Assembly (NCBI RefSeq): GCF_040807025.1
Contig: NC_090946.1
Location: 82,892,641 to 82,956,640, forward strand
Direction of reading: 5' to 3'
Length of the DNA: 64,000 nt
From: Struthio camelus
Taxonomy: Eukaryota; Chordata; Aves; Struthioniformes; Struthionidae
Positions 29,773-44,700 of this stretch are shown piece by piece; the first letter of the stretch is position 1; every line of letters starts with the position of its first letter. The position numbers were made by a program, and so were the translations under genes. The notes beneath the pieces were generated by a model, which made no database searches, was not told the DNA's origin, and worked only from the letters and a program-made list of their open reading frames with translations.

Positions 29773-32700
29773 CTGCAAGACACAAGGAGGGCACCTCGCA
29801 TGCCGCGCTCTGGCTTTCACGGGGACGATACTGAGCCGGACGGGAAACGACCAGTCCGTGAGCAGCGTCCAGCGTAAGGAGAGCAGCAGCAACGCCGCGA
29901 GCTGCTGACGGTCACCTGCCTCGGGGTTTCTCAGGATGGGACCGCACCAGCCTAAGCAAGCCCAGGAGAGCTGCAGGTGTGGAGGCAGCAAAGCTCCTGG
30001 GAGCTCTGCGAGTAACAGGCACAAAAATGACACCTCCGGGCAATCCTGCCTCGTCTCTGGCCCAGCACAAGCTCCTGGGTGAGACAGTGAAGAAGGACAG
30101 TGGCGGGAGGCCTCCCCGCAGCCGGGATCGGCCCAAGGACCGCTTCCCGAGAGGCGGCGGGGACGGCCGCAGTCGGCCCTGAGGCCCAAGCAACTCCTCA
30201 AAGCCACAACCAGCTACTGAATTAGGGAAAGAAGGGAGAATGTGGCAGTCCTTCCCCGTCAAAACCACTGGTTTCCCCACCTCCATCTTTTCCACACAGA
30301 AACTAAAACCTGCTGGCTGCTGATTCGCACTGTTAGCATGAGGGCCAGCGGCAAATCCAGACAGATGGGAAAGGAGAAGGAAAAGGCCCTACAGTTTTAA
30401 TCCAGAACTCAGTCCTGTGAGGCTCGAGAGCCTCAAGAGACTTGCAGAACACCTTGGCTGTTACCTGTTGGCCATCTTCTTCACGGAGTCAAAATGATGG
30501 CACATGTTGAGTGCAGCTAAGTAGCTGATGTTAGGAATACTCAGGAAGAAGTTGAGCATTTCCTGTTTGTGACCCTGCACTTCGGTTGGCACAAGAATGG
30601 CAGCGTTTTTCCTCTGCTCCACCAAAGCCAGGTCTTTCAGCAAAGTGGCAGTTTCCTCTTGGCAAGAGCTAAAAAGGATTCGGATCCCGGCGTGGACCAA
30701 GGCTGAGAGCACTCCATCATAGTACTGAGTCCTTTGGAAAAATCTTGACGTTTCTCCTACGGAGTTGCAATAGAAAAACTCGGTGAGATTTATCTGTAAA
30801 TCCTAAATGACGGCGAAGAAATCTAACGTGAAATCACTTACAAAGCACCAAAGCAGAGGGGGCTGCTGTAACAACACAGGCAGGTTCACTGCCCCCAGGT
30901 CTCACAGCACAAAAACATGAGGAGGGAAAAGCTCCCAAGGAAAGGAGGTGGGACGGGTCACGGGTGAGAAGGGTTCACTTGGCTGCTCCACAAGCAGATT
31001 TCAGAAATTAACACCGGGAATGCAAATTAGGCACAAAGGTCGTTACCGGAGAGGGCCAAGAGGAACATGTGATAAATGATGAATACCTGGACAGGCTACA
31101 GAGATTTTGTAAAGCTTACAAAGGTACGAAGAAAGCACTTGAACAGGGTCAAATAAGAAGCAAGCAGCACTTTGAAAACAGCGTAATGAGAGAAACTGCA
31201 CAAAAAGGCTGAAAACGAGCACAGGTTTTGCCAGCGGGGTAGAAAGGCAACTCGAGAGCAACGCGCTTATCTGCAGCTAGGGCAGGGGAACGTCCCTGCC
31301 GCAGTCTGCATCTCCAGTGACCAACTCTACCAGCGTAGTCATACTTAGACTATCACAGAAATTAGATTTATGTCACAAAAACAAAGTTACATCCGCAAGA
31401 ATTTTATTTCAATAGCAGCATTTTATATGCAAAAATGTCTGCAGTTTAAGGGAAGCTCTAGTTCCATCTTTTTAAAATCAGATGCAGGATTTCTTTTAAT
31501 TACTTCATCTTCTAGATGGCATTGGGAATAGACAGCATTAATAACATCATTTGACTACATAATCTGGCTCTTATGATTAAAACAAAGGGCTAGTCCAAAC
31601 TATATGAATTAATTTAAGAAACAGCCCATAATTTTCCATGAGTGTTTAATAAAGTCAGGCGGGATTACAAAGGCGTATTGGAGAATCTGTTCTGTGCTTT
31701 GTGCCATGAGGTAATAGCTCAAACACAGATTTCCAAAAGTAACTCCTTGTACAAGTGCTTTTTTTTGGTCTTTTTCTAAAAAACTGCTTACATTCAGCTG
31801 ATTATCTTCTGACTATTCAAGTACCGGCTACTATATGTTTTGATCTTTCCTTTTTTTTTTTTTTCTCTGTTAAATAACCCTTCTGAAGGTAGCTTTAACA
31901 TGCAGAACGGTTTGTTCGGGGTGGCTGCTGGTCGCACTGCTTCCGAGAGACGAGAGATCTCCCACGCGCGCTGACAGACACCGCTCGTTGGGCGTCTCGA
32001 GTCAACTACGAGGTCAGGGCCAAGCACCTTCTCTAGCGCACCTTCCTGCCTTCTCTGCTGCGCGCTGTCTTGGAGCTGACTCTTTTTGCGCCCGTTAACT
32101 CACTGGCCACGTGAATACAAGTTAAGTTGTGTTTCCTCGCTCCAGCAGAGTGGCCTTGATGCCCCGCTGTGGATCTCCGTCTCTACTAAGTAGCCTCAAC
32201 ACAAAGCAAACTAGCTCGTGACTTTATTAATGTAAAACTCCTGCAGAGGCTAAAGCACTGGTTTTTAATATAACTAGTTTCAGATCTCTACTATACACAG
32301 CGGCAGTGTGGCCCCGTAAGCCTTGGGCAGAGCGCAGCGCGCCCACTGCCGCCCCTGCCTGGGAACACCTACCTGTTTTAATCCTGTCCTTTTCCACAAT
32401 CACGCATATTCTCTCAAACATGCTCTGCAGGCGCTGGATCCGCTGGACAACTTTAGCCCTATTCACAGCGTTCAGCAGCTCTGACTGAAATCTCCTCTCC
32501 ACCGCCATGCGGTCGCTCACAATGTAATCGCTACTGCTCAGCGAGCAAACCTGCACCTTTACTCCGTGAACCGCCTTCAAGGACGATATTACGTCTGGTC
32601 CAGAGGAGATCTCACGACTGTCTACCAGAATGCAAAGTGAAGCTTTTTTCTCCAGAGGGTCAGGCGAAACAAGAAGTGTAGCTGGGGAGGGTCTCCTGGA

Positions 32701-35700
32701 AGCAGAGCAGGATGCGGCTGAAGCGTTCACACAGGCGTTCTTCCAAGAACTTTGCACCTGCAAATGTTGAAAACCACACGGTATTTCTAAGTGATCACAG
32801 AAGCCTAAGGCCAAAGAATGACACGCCAACAAAAAAATACGGTTTTCAACACTGATGCTCAGCAGATACCAACTTTGTTCCACAGTTTTTTTGAAAAATC
32901 TAGTTAATAAAATCTTCTTAAAAAAACGATGCTTTACTGCAAAACATTAACACTTTTGGAACAACATTTTAATGATGTCTGAATTTAATCTCTGAAATTA
33001 GTTAAGCATCTAATTATTCAGTGGCTTGAACTGCAGAAGCATGCAGCGTTCACTAACAATATGAGTTCAACAAAAATTGAATATTGTAAACAATGAAGGT
33101 CAGGCAGAAAAGCAGAAGCTCAGGGATCAAACCTCAGACTATGCAGGTTTTTAATTTAGGACAGTGAACAAGTATTTTGCAACTACAAAAACAAAGTAAA
33201 CCTGACCCCAGGTTACTGGAATCTTTCTGCTGTTTAAGACAGACCCATAATTCCCCCGTGACTGAAGACAGTATCTGATCCTCAGCTGTTATTTATTTAT
33301 CACTAAGACATTCTCCACGTTACACTGCAAGTACAAGAGCTTCCTATATGAAGGAAAAGGGCAATAATGTAAAGCAATAAAAGTAGAATGGACTTACGCC
33401 TTTACCATCAGAAGCACGTTCGCTCCTGCTGCTGTATTTCTGACAGCCCTCGTAATAACAATCCAGTAAGGACGAGTTCCCACCACGCTGCTTTCTTTAG
33501 CAAAATGGGAGGCGAGATGAAAGTCCTTGTTTTGAATTAACACTCACCTCAGTGGCAGCCTGAAGATCCTCTTTCCTGGAATCAGAACTAGTGACAGTCG
33601 ATGAAGAACGTACGCTCCTGACTCGACTTTCTGGGTGAAAATCGAGAGTTTCAGATACTGAAGCCTTCAAGCTAAGAAGCATCTGACCCTTATTCTCCAG
33701 AGGCTGATGAGCATTGATTTCTCTAGCAATTTCTTTGTGCTGTGCTGAAGACACTGAAGGCAATGATCTGGGTAACTGAGCATTTTCCTGCTCTGTCCTG
33801 AAACAGCCTGCTTTCATGGGCTTCTCATTACCGACACTTGTTTCTTCCCCACTGGAATCGTCAAGAACAATAATTCGGGATGGTTTCTTTTTTGGCATTG
33901 GAGCAGTGTAGCCCTGTTCCATCTGGGCCCGGTTCAGTTTTCTTCTGCGGCGAGTGAGGTATTGTTTTTTTCCATCAGCAAAACTCTCATCATTTAGGAG
34001 ATCAAAATTTACGCACACTTCCTCCTCACTAGATTCGCTTTTTGGGCAAGTTTCCTCTTCCTCCTCTCCAATACAGAAACTGTCTTCTGCATAAGCCTCG
34101 TCTTGCTCAGGAATCTGGGCGGGCGGAAAACGAAAAACAGCAAGTTTTGACATCACATCCTACTTTTGCTCTTGCTTTGTATTTTACTTATCCAATGCAT
34201 CCTATGCCTAAGTACCATAAAGCATACAGGTTTCTTAATACTCCTAAAATAAGAGTGGTGAACACGCTACCTAATCTCTGAGCTACTTCCCTGGAGGCCC
34301 TGCATACTTGCAGCTGTTTCTGGAAATGAGTGTACGTGGAGATTTTTGGGTCAGGCCCATGGTTTTTCCACTAGAAAGCTTTTAATGAAACTATTAATTG
34401 TAATACCACAATAGAAATAAAGAGTTAACAGTAAAAAAGAAAGAAAAAAAAACAATTTAGCCTTTTCATCAAATACAGACCTCTGTTTTATAGTGCTGAA
34501 GGTGATATAAAAATGCAGGATACAGAAAGAGACCTTGCTGGGAGTGAGGGGGGTGACAAACCGTCCTGAGCATCCATTTTTCTAATTTTATCATTTACTT
34601 ACCATGGTTGGTCTCTGTGAAACAAGAAGGGGAAGTTAACGACTACATAATTGGAAAAGAGAGTACAGCAAGTGGTTTATGTCACGGCATGTATGCAGTG
34701 CTAGGGGCAAAACAGATCCCCAAGGACAGATCACGGGGGGGGAACGCGGCACCGCTTAGCTGAACGCAACTCGGCGTTCACACGGAGGGGGAACGCAGCC
34801 GGGTGTCCGAGACACTGAGCTAAGCAGGGAACAGCGAGGGTAAGAAGTTTACGATTCAAAGCAAGCTCCGCTCGGATAACCCAGCAGTGTTTCACTGGCA
34901 CTTTTACGAACGCACCCAACGATAGCATACGTAACGTGACAAGAGCTTAGCTGAGGGATCTGCCTGGGAGCGCCGTGCACGCTCCGGCATCACCCCGCGA
35001 GGCCGGGGCACGCGCCGAGGCCGGGTCAGGCCCCTGCAGTAACACTGTGAGGCCATCGGAGAGCAAGAGGCGCCCCGGGCGAGAACGCTGCGCAGCAGCT
35101 GCAAGCACCGTCACACATGCTACTTTGTTCCTTTCATAACTGTTTCCAAACTTATATTCCAGTAGTTAACCTTGAATTTGGCTAGAAAAAATTTGATCCA
35201 TTAGCATCGTTCCTTGTCTGGCATCAAGAGCTCAGGACAACCTGATATGCAGCTGGGTAACAGGACCAGGAACATGCCCAAACTGTTTGTTACACCTGTT
35301 TTGGGGAATTGCTTCTCTCCCTAAATTGGAAGACACTGGCAATACCCCATGCTGGGTCAGAGGCACCTTCCATGGAAGATGCATATCAGTATCCCTTTTG
35401 ACAGTGGCAGACATCAGAGAGGGGGAAGGAAAAGCTTACGACCCTGGAGGTACCGTACACTCCCTACATCCATCAGCAGTGACCACAGTAACAGCCTTAC
35501 TCTTCAGCGAAAAGAGAGGACTTGGGATTGGGATGCTTTCGCTTCGCACTGGCTGACCACCTCTCTCCAGCGGGAATGTGCCTGCTTCTGTCAAAGCATA
35601 CCTGTGTGTGCACTTTTTAAACTCAGAAATCACAAGGAAATCAAAAGGTTTTTCTTATAACTTATTATTTAGTAACGAGAGGCTGCAAACCACACTCCAA

Positions 35701-38700
35701 AATACGATTAAAACTTAAACGCAGTTATAGATAAAGTGAATTTCACAAGGATGGCAGTCATTTCATTCCGCACCTGTGAGAAAATCGCCCTGTTGTTGAA
35801 TCCACGGTGAACCATTTTGTACCTACTGCCAAGAGCTGGACTACGCACAGATTTCAGGTAAACTCCTTTCATCTCAGACTCTGAATTAAAGAAAGAAAAC
35901 AGAAAAGAATACATTATCATTAAGGATATAATTATTTCTTTCATTATTGTTACCTTATGCTTTTCATAATAAATAATTCCATCATAAGCTCCCCAAAACC
36001 TGTATTTCACAAAAAAAAAAAGAAAGAAAAAAGTAGAATTTGAAATTCTTCAGACACCTCTAAAGATCTCAGCAAGACAAAGGACTAGGCCTACCCAGCG
36101 TGCCTTCATGAAGAGCTGCCATGTACAAGGTTTTCTCAGCAGACAGAGCGTAGGCTACCCATAGCAGAGAGAAGAGCATTGTCACCTGCCCGTAAACCCA
36201 AATCACTCAGTTTTACGTGTTGCAAGCCTCTCCCAAAACAGAAAGGACAGCTTATTTCAGACACTAGGAAAAAGGGGTGGGCTCACTTAAGTACATATAG
36301 GATCTTAGAGGGAACAATTCTCAGTGGAGGAGGAAAATTTTCAGCAGCAACTTCTGGGAATCTCTTAAATGGGAGTAAGATGATTCTGTTGTGCAAATAT
36401 CTGAGGGAAAGACAAGGTTCATAAATGTAGGAATAAGTAAATCACCTCAGCCAAAAAAAAGCATTACTTTCTCATCTCTGACAGCGTCAACACTGTCATT
36501 TTATCTTTACACTCCTACCTTTATTTTGTATCATATTTCAGGTCGCTCTACTGAAAGACCTGGAAGTTTCAGAAACTTCTAAGTGAAATGGAAAATTGTG
36601 TTTCTGTGCAGTCCTAATGGAGTATGTGGGGGTGGGCTGGGTCTTGGCGAAGGGTGATCCCCTAACTACGCAATCCTTGAAGGACTCGTTCAAGCTTGCA
36701 CAAAGCTATTGCAACGTAGAGACGTTCAGGGAGGCATTTAATACATACGGAACTCACGGGAATACAAACGGAGAAGGTACAAATAAGTAATGGCAAGCAC
36801 CTAATTTACCACAGCTGAAGTGTTTACTGCATATAAACTGACACATACAGCAACTGACTGAACGACCATGCGTATCGTACACCACTTTACTAAGTGATAC
36901 CTCTTATCTTAAAACCATAAACAATTTCTTCATTCACCATTTAACACTTGCGTGAACTCTGCATCATCATCGAGAAACTGGGCGAGTGAAGAGCTCAGTC
37001 CGTTCTCTGAATCATCACTCTCATCAGATGAAACACCATCTGCATCTTGCTGGGAAAGCTCAGCTTCGTCATCTAAAAACTGTCTTGCTGCATTCTAAAA
37101 AAAGAAAAAAATGCAAACAAATTTTAAGGTAGAGAAGCTGGCTGCCAATTAATTAATGTTACATATGAGATGCCTGATTAAATCAGTTCATGAATTCACA
37201 AGATAACTGCTCAGATGACCACAGGTATTAGGCTTCCAACTTAGAAAACAGAATCCATCACAGGGGAAGTGATGTAAAGAACACACAGTTCAGTGAAATA
37301 CATGAAAGAACACAAAATCTGTCCCACCACAACAGAAGGATGAAGCTGGAGCCAATTTAAAAATGCTAACCAAAGGTATATAGTGTATGTATAGTACAGT
37401 TTGCACCTAGACTAGTTAACAAGCAAGCACAGATGGAGTTTACTAACACACTGCAACTAAGCTACCCAATGATATTATGTTATTTTATAACTTATAAATC
37501 TAGTTTTACTCATTCTAATTTGGAGCTGCTTACAGAAAAGCTATTCAGAATTACAAAGTCTCGATTATCTAAGTCCTTCAGAAAGTTCAGATGCAGACAT
37601 CATATTGGTTTGCCCTTTTCTGTTTAGGACTTAGAATTGTTTCATTAATTCATTAGACAATGCAACTGATTATTGAGGAGATTCTCTTCTTCCATGGAAT
37701 TCGAGACACTTTACACAGCAAATGCAGCAAAGGAAACACAATACAAACCTTGAAGTTCCGTCAATAACAGACAACAGAACATACCTAAGGATGTCCAGTG
37801 AAACAAAAGGAAAAAAAAAGTCAGGAAGATGTCTTTTCTGAGACACGTTATACTAAGCTAATTTTTTCTCTTATAATTTCAGCTATAAAGCATTAAAGTA
37901 AAATCTTTTACTTGATTTGTTTGCTTTCAGGATGTTTAGAATATAATGTACAAAGCTGTACTTTTTGCTTTAGCACAGGGAAGAGTGAGGAATCTTGTAC
38001 ATATAATAAGTGACATTTCTGATTTTCCAAATTCTCCTAAGTCTAGTCTCTTTTAACTTATTTGCTTACACCAATTAGTAAGTCTGACAGTTCCTTTGCT
38101 AGAAGTGTTTTGATTATTTTCAAATACATAGAGGTCACCAGCTTACAGGAAAGAACATTCAATGCTATTGCCAATTAGTCTTAATCCTTCTGATTTGTGG
38201 AAGACTACGGAGCGGACAAACCCTGCAGTGAAATACACTGTGACACCAGAAACCAATAGTCAAGAGTCTGGTCACACACAGGAAATAAAAAGCTACCACG
38301 TTCTTAAGTTATCTACTGAATCTGATTCAGTGCCAGTTGGCTATTTTGGCCACAGTGGACTTTTCCCAAGCAGAGTTAATCTAATCACAGATCACTGCTG
38401 CACTTACAATCCATTATCAGTAATTCTGCCAGAGCACTGTAACCGGTGGTGGACTATCACAATGATTGTGATGTCTTCAATCTTCTGAGAATCTAGAATC
38501 TGACATGTTCATCTATATGATGTTTAGCTAAGATGACATGTGAAGGCAGAACAGAATTTCATAGGAATACAGATAACACTCTCTTTTCCATAAACCTTTC
38601 GGTTTCTATTTGATAAAATGTTTAAATAAAATTTAAAATGGACTTTTCATCCCCCTTATTCTTTGTATCTCATCTCAAATTTGCAACAAACTTTTGTGAA

Positions 38701-41700
38701 ATAGATATTGGCATCAACACTACTAAATGATGTCCTGAAGATGAACTACTGCCCAACTGCATGTCTACTGTAATACAGTTGTACCATGAGAGTCTACATA
38801 ATGTGGTAAAAATAGATATATATTGTGGAGCCTGCTTCCCTGGAGATATTCAGAAGCCATCCGGACACAATCCTGTGCAACATGCTCTAGGTGACCCTGG
38901 CATGAGCAGGGAGGTTGGACTAGATGATCTCCAGAGGTCCCTTCCAACCTCAACCACTCTGAGATTCTGTGATATACACACACACAGGCTCCAGAACGAA
39001 TGGCTCCATGACACAGTAAATTTTTGTCCTAAGGATGAGAAACCAGTGCTCAGCATTTTTGGCATTTTATGTGTTTTTAAATTTAAATTTAGACAAGTTA
39101 GAAAACACTTGCAGTTTATTCTTGCAGTTTGGACACGGACTGGAATCTCACCAATTCTAGTTTTGGTTCTTTTTTTGAAATGTTGCAAACGTCTATACTT
39201 ACATGCGTACACCTATGACAAAGCACATTAGTTATCTAAATTACAGCTGCAGCGCAACCTGCACCAAATTTGCCCTTCGAATTGTTAAAAGGGACACATA
39301 ACCTCATACCTTGCATGTAAAGCTGCTCTTGACCTTTTGCCGTTTCGCACTTTTTGGCTGTTTCTTGTTACAGGCTGCTGAGCTCCTCTCCGTGGTCCTC
39401 CTTGGGTTCTTATGAAAATCCATGCTGTCATCACTGGACACATCTGACTAGAGGAACATGCCCCAAACACTTTAATAAGCAAGGCTAAAGCTAGTAAAGC
39501 ATCTTAATTACACAGATATCCTTCCACACCTGTTTTTTTCAGTAACATCTGATTTTCACGCTTGAAATCACAAAATAATGCAAATGCTAACCATTCTATT
39601 AAATGGAAAATAGCACCTCTTCAGAAAGGCACAAGAAAACATGTTACTTGGAAGAAAAATCAGATTAAATTTGATATGAACATTTTGTTGTCTCAAAGCT
39701 TTGTGGAAGAGAGGTTATTTCACTGCCTCTCACAAAGGGAGAGGCTCAGCTCTCATGTCTATAATAATAATTCACTGCCAAACAACTACAAATTCATCTG
39801 AAGAGACACTGGGAAAGAACTGAAGGAAGGGTAAAAAAAAATTATTTTCTGATTTACTTCGGTCAGACGGCATAAAATCTTTTTAGCAAGAATGCTTGCC
39901 TACTGATTGGAGGAAGATTAAATGTTTAAAAATACAATCCATACACAAGTTTGCATTATTTGCCTCTATATCACCAAAGCACACACTAACCATGTTAAGC
40001 GGGTGTCTACGTTTTCTGACAGCATGAACCGGCGATTCAAAATCACAGTCATTCATAACCTACGTAAACAGAAATAAGTATAATTGCAAAGAGGATTTTT
40101 GTTTTGGTGTTTGATTTTGTCTTTTTTGCTTCCCTTGCCTCCCCCCAACAGTAAGACTCACATCAGGGGACTTCAAGACATTTTCTTTTTTCCTATTTTT
40201 TCTTCGGATAACAACCTCGTCTTCGCTTTCACTGCTTGTTCCTACAGAAAAACAGCAAAGAGCATTTGAAAGGAAAGGTATTGTTCACAATGCAATACTG
40301 CTATAGCTGAACAACCCCAAACCTGTCTCTTACAAAAGTACCTACAAGAGAGATTACTTATTGATCTATGTGGCAAATATTGTTCTCTTTAGCCTTGTTA
40401 ATCAAAATAAATAAGCTCCAGCTGAGATGTACAATACATCCTGCCTCCCTGGGGATTCTCTGAGCAGAAGTGACAAGCGCAGGCAGCACATACAAAGCAA
40501 AAGGAAGGTGAAAAATGAAACGGAGGGGAAGAAGCCCTGGCAAGTTGAGTTTTCCGCTCCTGGGAGCATTTTGCAATACATATCTTTCTTGATACACTGA
40601 AACAAAACCCGAGCTCGCTGAAAATCCTTCTTTCCAGTCTCCCTATCGAACAGCGCGGCTGTTTCTCTGGTTTCCCAAGGGCCACCGTTGCCGAAATACA
40701 GCACGCTCCCCCCCGCGCCACGTGACGAACCTCTCTAGCTCTGAGAGAGCCCCTGGCCTCCCTGCAGGAACTACGCTGCCTTTTATAACGTCTTGCCCCA
40801 AAGCAGACTCGACATGAACTACAGCCACCGCATCCTGGCTTACGCTTTCCTCCGTCTGCTCGGGAGTTTGGCAGGAGAGGGTGGGGAGGGAGCGCTGGTT
40901 CGCACTAAACCACTCACTGGTTTGAATTCGTTTAAGGAAAAGCAGAGAATTCTTACACGTTCCACTTCTCAAATAACATATTTAAACATCAGTAATTCTC
41001 ATTTCACCAAAAAACTGGGCTTGTCTAGTCTGGAGGAAAAATGGCTTAGGGAGAGACCCAACAGGAGCTTTCCAACACCTCAGAGGAGGTCGCTGAGAAG
41101 ACAGAAACAAGCTGTTGCCCGAGGTTCACAGCGGGAGAAGAGATAACGGTCATAAACTGCAAGGCAAAACTTTCAGTATGAGGACAGGTAAGCGCTGGAA
41201 CCGAAGCCCAAAGAGGCTGCACGATCTCTGCCCCTGGAGGTTTTCGAGTCCCGACCGCACAACGCCCCTGGCAGCCTGGGGCCGGCTCAGCGCTCACTGC
41301 GCTCTGAGCAGCGGGCTGGACCAGGCACCTCCTGGGGTCCCTGCCCACCTGAATCCCGTTGCAATCCCCAATCACTGCTTCAGGGTTTATTACTACATAA
41401 ATTTAATAAATTATGATTTTCTTATTCAGCAAATTGAGGCATGAGTTTGAGGCTGTGATGATTCAGGAAAAAATGTGGCTTTTGGCAAACAGTAGTATTC
41501 AGAAAACATGGTGATAGCAGGCACGTCCAAAGAGAACCAAAAAAGATGCGATAACCACCAAAGGGACTGTTTACGCTTAATGTCAGTGTTTAAGGACAAT
41601 AACAAAATCATTCAGGAAAACTCAAAACGCCCTGTGAATGAGATTTAGTAACATTAAGCCCGAATTATTATTTATGAATGAAGAAGAATGACAGTCAGTT

Positions 41701-44700
41701 ATGCATTGGCAATATTTGAATACAAAATATATAAAAAATCGCTTTTTAAAATGATATAACGTCCCTCAAACAGGGAAGGACAGAAGGAGAGAAAGAAAGG
41801 AGGGCACAAAAATGGATTAAAGCCTTCAGACAGTTAATATTTTAAGGTAACCTAGGTTTGAGCAGAACTTATCGTCAGGAAAATTTTAAACACGAGCCAG
41901 TTGGCTCTGTTGGCTCTCTCTGCAACTAAAATGAGAGAAATCCATCAGTGTAATTTCTATCCCTCAGGAGCAAGGACAGAAAAACATGAAGGGATGGATT
42001 TAGGGAGTGAAGTGTAACAGATCAGGATGATTACAAATAAGATACCGAGAGGATTAAAAAGGGTTTTAAAGGCAGCTATAGTTGCCACAGTTGTCTCACA
42101 GGGTTGCACTGTTAGCACCTGCAAAGAGATTTCAGAGACGTAACCCAGAGTACTTCATCTAATATGTAGCTATGTACATCAGCCTCAAACGGTCAGTTAG
42201 TAAGTACCTGGGGTATATTAGAGCATGCTAAGTTTCTGGAAAGTCTCTCCATTGAGCCAACCTCTAGTATTATAACCATTATTCCCTTTTTCTACCCTCC
42301 TTCCCAACTAGGTCAAGAAAATTAAATTTAAGATCCAAGAGATATTGGATTCTACATTCTTATTTATTTAAGCATGAAGCTATTAACTAACTTTACCACT
42401 GTGAAGTCCCTGTTTCAGTAGGAAATACATGAGAAATACGCAGGTTTGCGTCTTCTAGGTTTTCAGTTCTTCCTGAGGGAAAATCAAGTGCACCCAAGAC
42501 TGAACTCTCAAAGCGCTTTCTAAGCGGACTCCTATTTACTTTATCTGTAAGCGGCATCTCTCGAATTTCCCGCCTGATATTAGAGAAAACATTCATAGGA
42601 ATTCTTTTGATACCTTCAACATTCAGAGGCTTTCTTTCTGTTGGGGTATGAGGCAAAGAAGCCAAAGCTTCAGGTGATCCACTTCTCATTCTGTCTCCTG
42701 ACTTCAAAGGAGAAACTGCAGTGGCAGCATCCCCGATTGTTTTTGTATGACTTGTGCTCCAACTCTGGGATGGCAACGGCGCGAAGAAGTTTGCTCGCTC
42801 AAGACTTTCGCAATCCCATTTTGGTGGCGTTTGAAGCCCGGAGTTTTCATTCAGTAATTTATTTTTATCTTCAGTGGATTTAACATCTGCATGACTGCCT
42901 GAAGCATCGTTTGGTTTGTTTATATTACTAATATTCATATCTGTTTTTTCTAAGATGTCATTCTCACACTCTTCAATAGAAAACCCCAGATCAAAGCTAA
43001 CAGAAAACAATTCTTGAGAACAGTCATATAGATCTCCATCGTCCAGAAATTGCTCAGTCACACTAGTATCACCTGACATTTTCATAGTGGTGATTTTACT
43101 GCCTACTGGCAGTTCCCAGCAGGTTTTATCAGCATTCATGCAGCACTTCTCGGAAAGAAAGCATTCAGAGCCTTCTCCTGCAACTGGCCTAGCAACACTC
43201 TCACCTGCATTTGCCATGACTAAATGCTTATCATTTGTGGAAAAAATTTCATTTGTTTCATTAGTGTGTTCATCTTCAGATAAACATATGCTCTTCTCTT
43301 CATCAGTAATCACATCTTTCTTGTTCATTACAAGATCATCTTTATCTTCCTGAACAAAATATTTATTTGAAGGGTTATTTGCCCTCTGAAGTTCTGTGAG
43401 TTCTTCACTGTCAAACGCACTATCGAAGCTGTCACTCCAGTGAAGCCCCTCTTTGGCTTTATCAACAGCAGCCTCAGAAGATAACATAGTTTTTGTGAGA
43501 CAGGTATTTACAGAGGCACACAATTCACTGGGGGCTCTTAGTTCAGAAGGATTTTCAAATGGCAGTAGCGAAGGATCAGCTTCAGAGGAAGCAGGAGAGA
43601 CTTTGTCCTGGAGTCTGTCTGAAGAACTGTTGGAAATAGCATTTTGAAAAGGACAGATTGCTTCTTCTCCACTTCCCATTGAGCTTTCAAAATCATAAAG
43701 CTTATTCAAAGGGGGAGGAGGTTGCGATAAAAACTTCTGCACACAGGAAAATATTCCTTTTAACCAAGAAGATTCCTCAGATGGTGTCACAAGTGCAGAT
43801 GAATCTAACTCTGATTCAGGAAGATAAAATAAGCCAGAAGAAACAGCTGATTTCTCAACAGTAAAGCTACGATAACCAGAACCTGCATGGTTTGTGCCCC
43901 GTGCGCTGCAAGCTTTATCTACAGATTTGCATTCCTTTATTATGGTACTTTCACGATTTACAGTACTTTCACTGATCTCACATAAGTCAGTAAATTCATT
44001 TAAGTCAAACGTCACCTTCTCTATTTCGTCATCTTCTTGACTGCTCTGATTAGTATTTTCAACCAGTCCAAGTCCTCTTGCTGAGCAAGAATCTAAAGCA
44101 TTAGTTTCTGTAGGCAACACAGGCACTTCCAAATTCAATCCAGAAGTTCTTTTGAGAGTCTTTGTGTTTGTTGTTTTAAATGCAGAAATGAATTCACTCT
44201 CAGTATCATTTATGTACGGCAAAAATGGTTTTACTTTTGCTCTGTGCGCCGTGTATTTTCTAGATGATCGTGCTTCCTGATCAAAAGCAGAGCTGGTCAT
44301 GGAAAAATGGCTTTTATTCCTTTCAACATTAACATCTTCAATACGTAAGTAAGGCTGAATCTCCAAATCATAGCTGCAGTCTCCCTAGTGAAAAAACAAA
44401 GTGTAATATTTATCATGAACACGTACAGATTTAGATGGACCTGTCAGAGGAGTATTTTTAAAAAGTGACAAAGTTTCTCTACTCCTAAAATTTATTAAGA
44501 AAGAAAAAAGGAAAATCCTTTGCATTTAAGGTCACAACTTTCAAATAAGAAGTTTGCTGGAAACTTAACTGCAAATCCATGCTTGGGTAGTCAAACCCAA
44601 ATGACTTAAGATGACCACAAGATACCGTGCACAATTAAAGATGGCATTTAGCAGAGCTGCAATGCACAGTACCCTGCACTGCGCATCTGCAACATGCAGT

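Larger units (their letters stand above)
29773..42439 (-). other. FANCM introns 14-22
   Basis: Introns 29773-30464, 30757-32372, 32758-33547, 34115-35773, 35881-36937, 37095-39309, 39448-39990, 40060-40161 and 40242-42439. Content: CR1 copies at 38825-38973 and 41020-41385, T-rich tracts near 31848-31865, GC-richer unique sequence at about 34720-35110. No other gene recognised. Confidence 0.6.

Noticed and set aside
42393-42400. GTG|GTAAAG as the constitutive FANCM exon 14 donor
   Set aside because: It looks stronger than the donor at 42439 but puts exon 15 in a frame with an immediate stop (AAC AAG CAG TGA), and the homology join [15 protein letters not shown] is lost.
42641-43864. + strand frames opposite FANCM exon 14
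   Set aside because: Shadows of the real - strand exon; they do not resemble any known protein.
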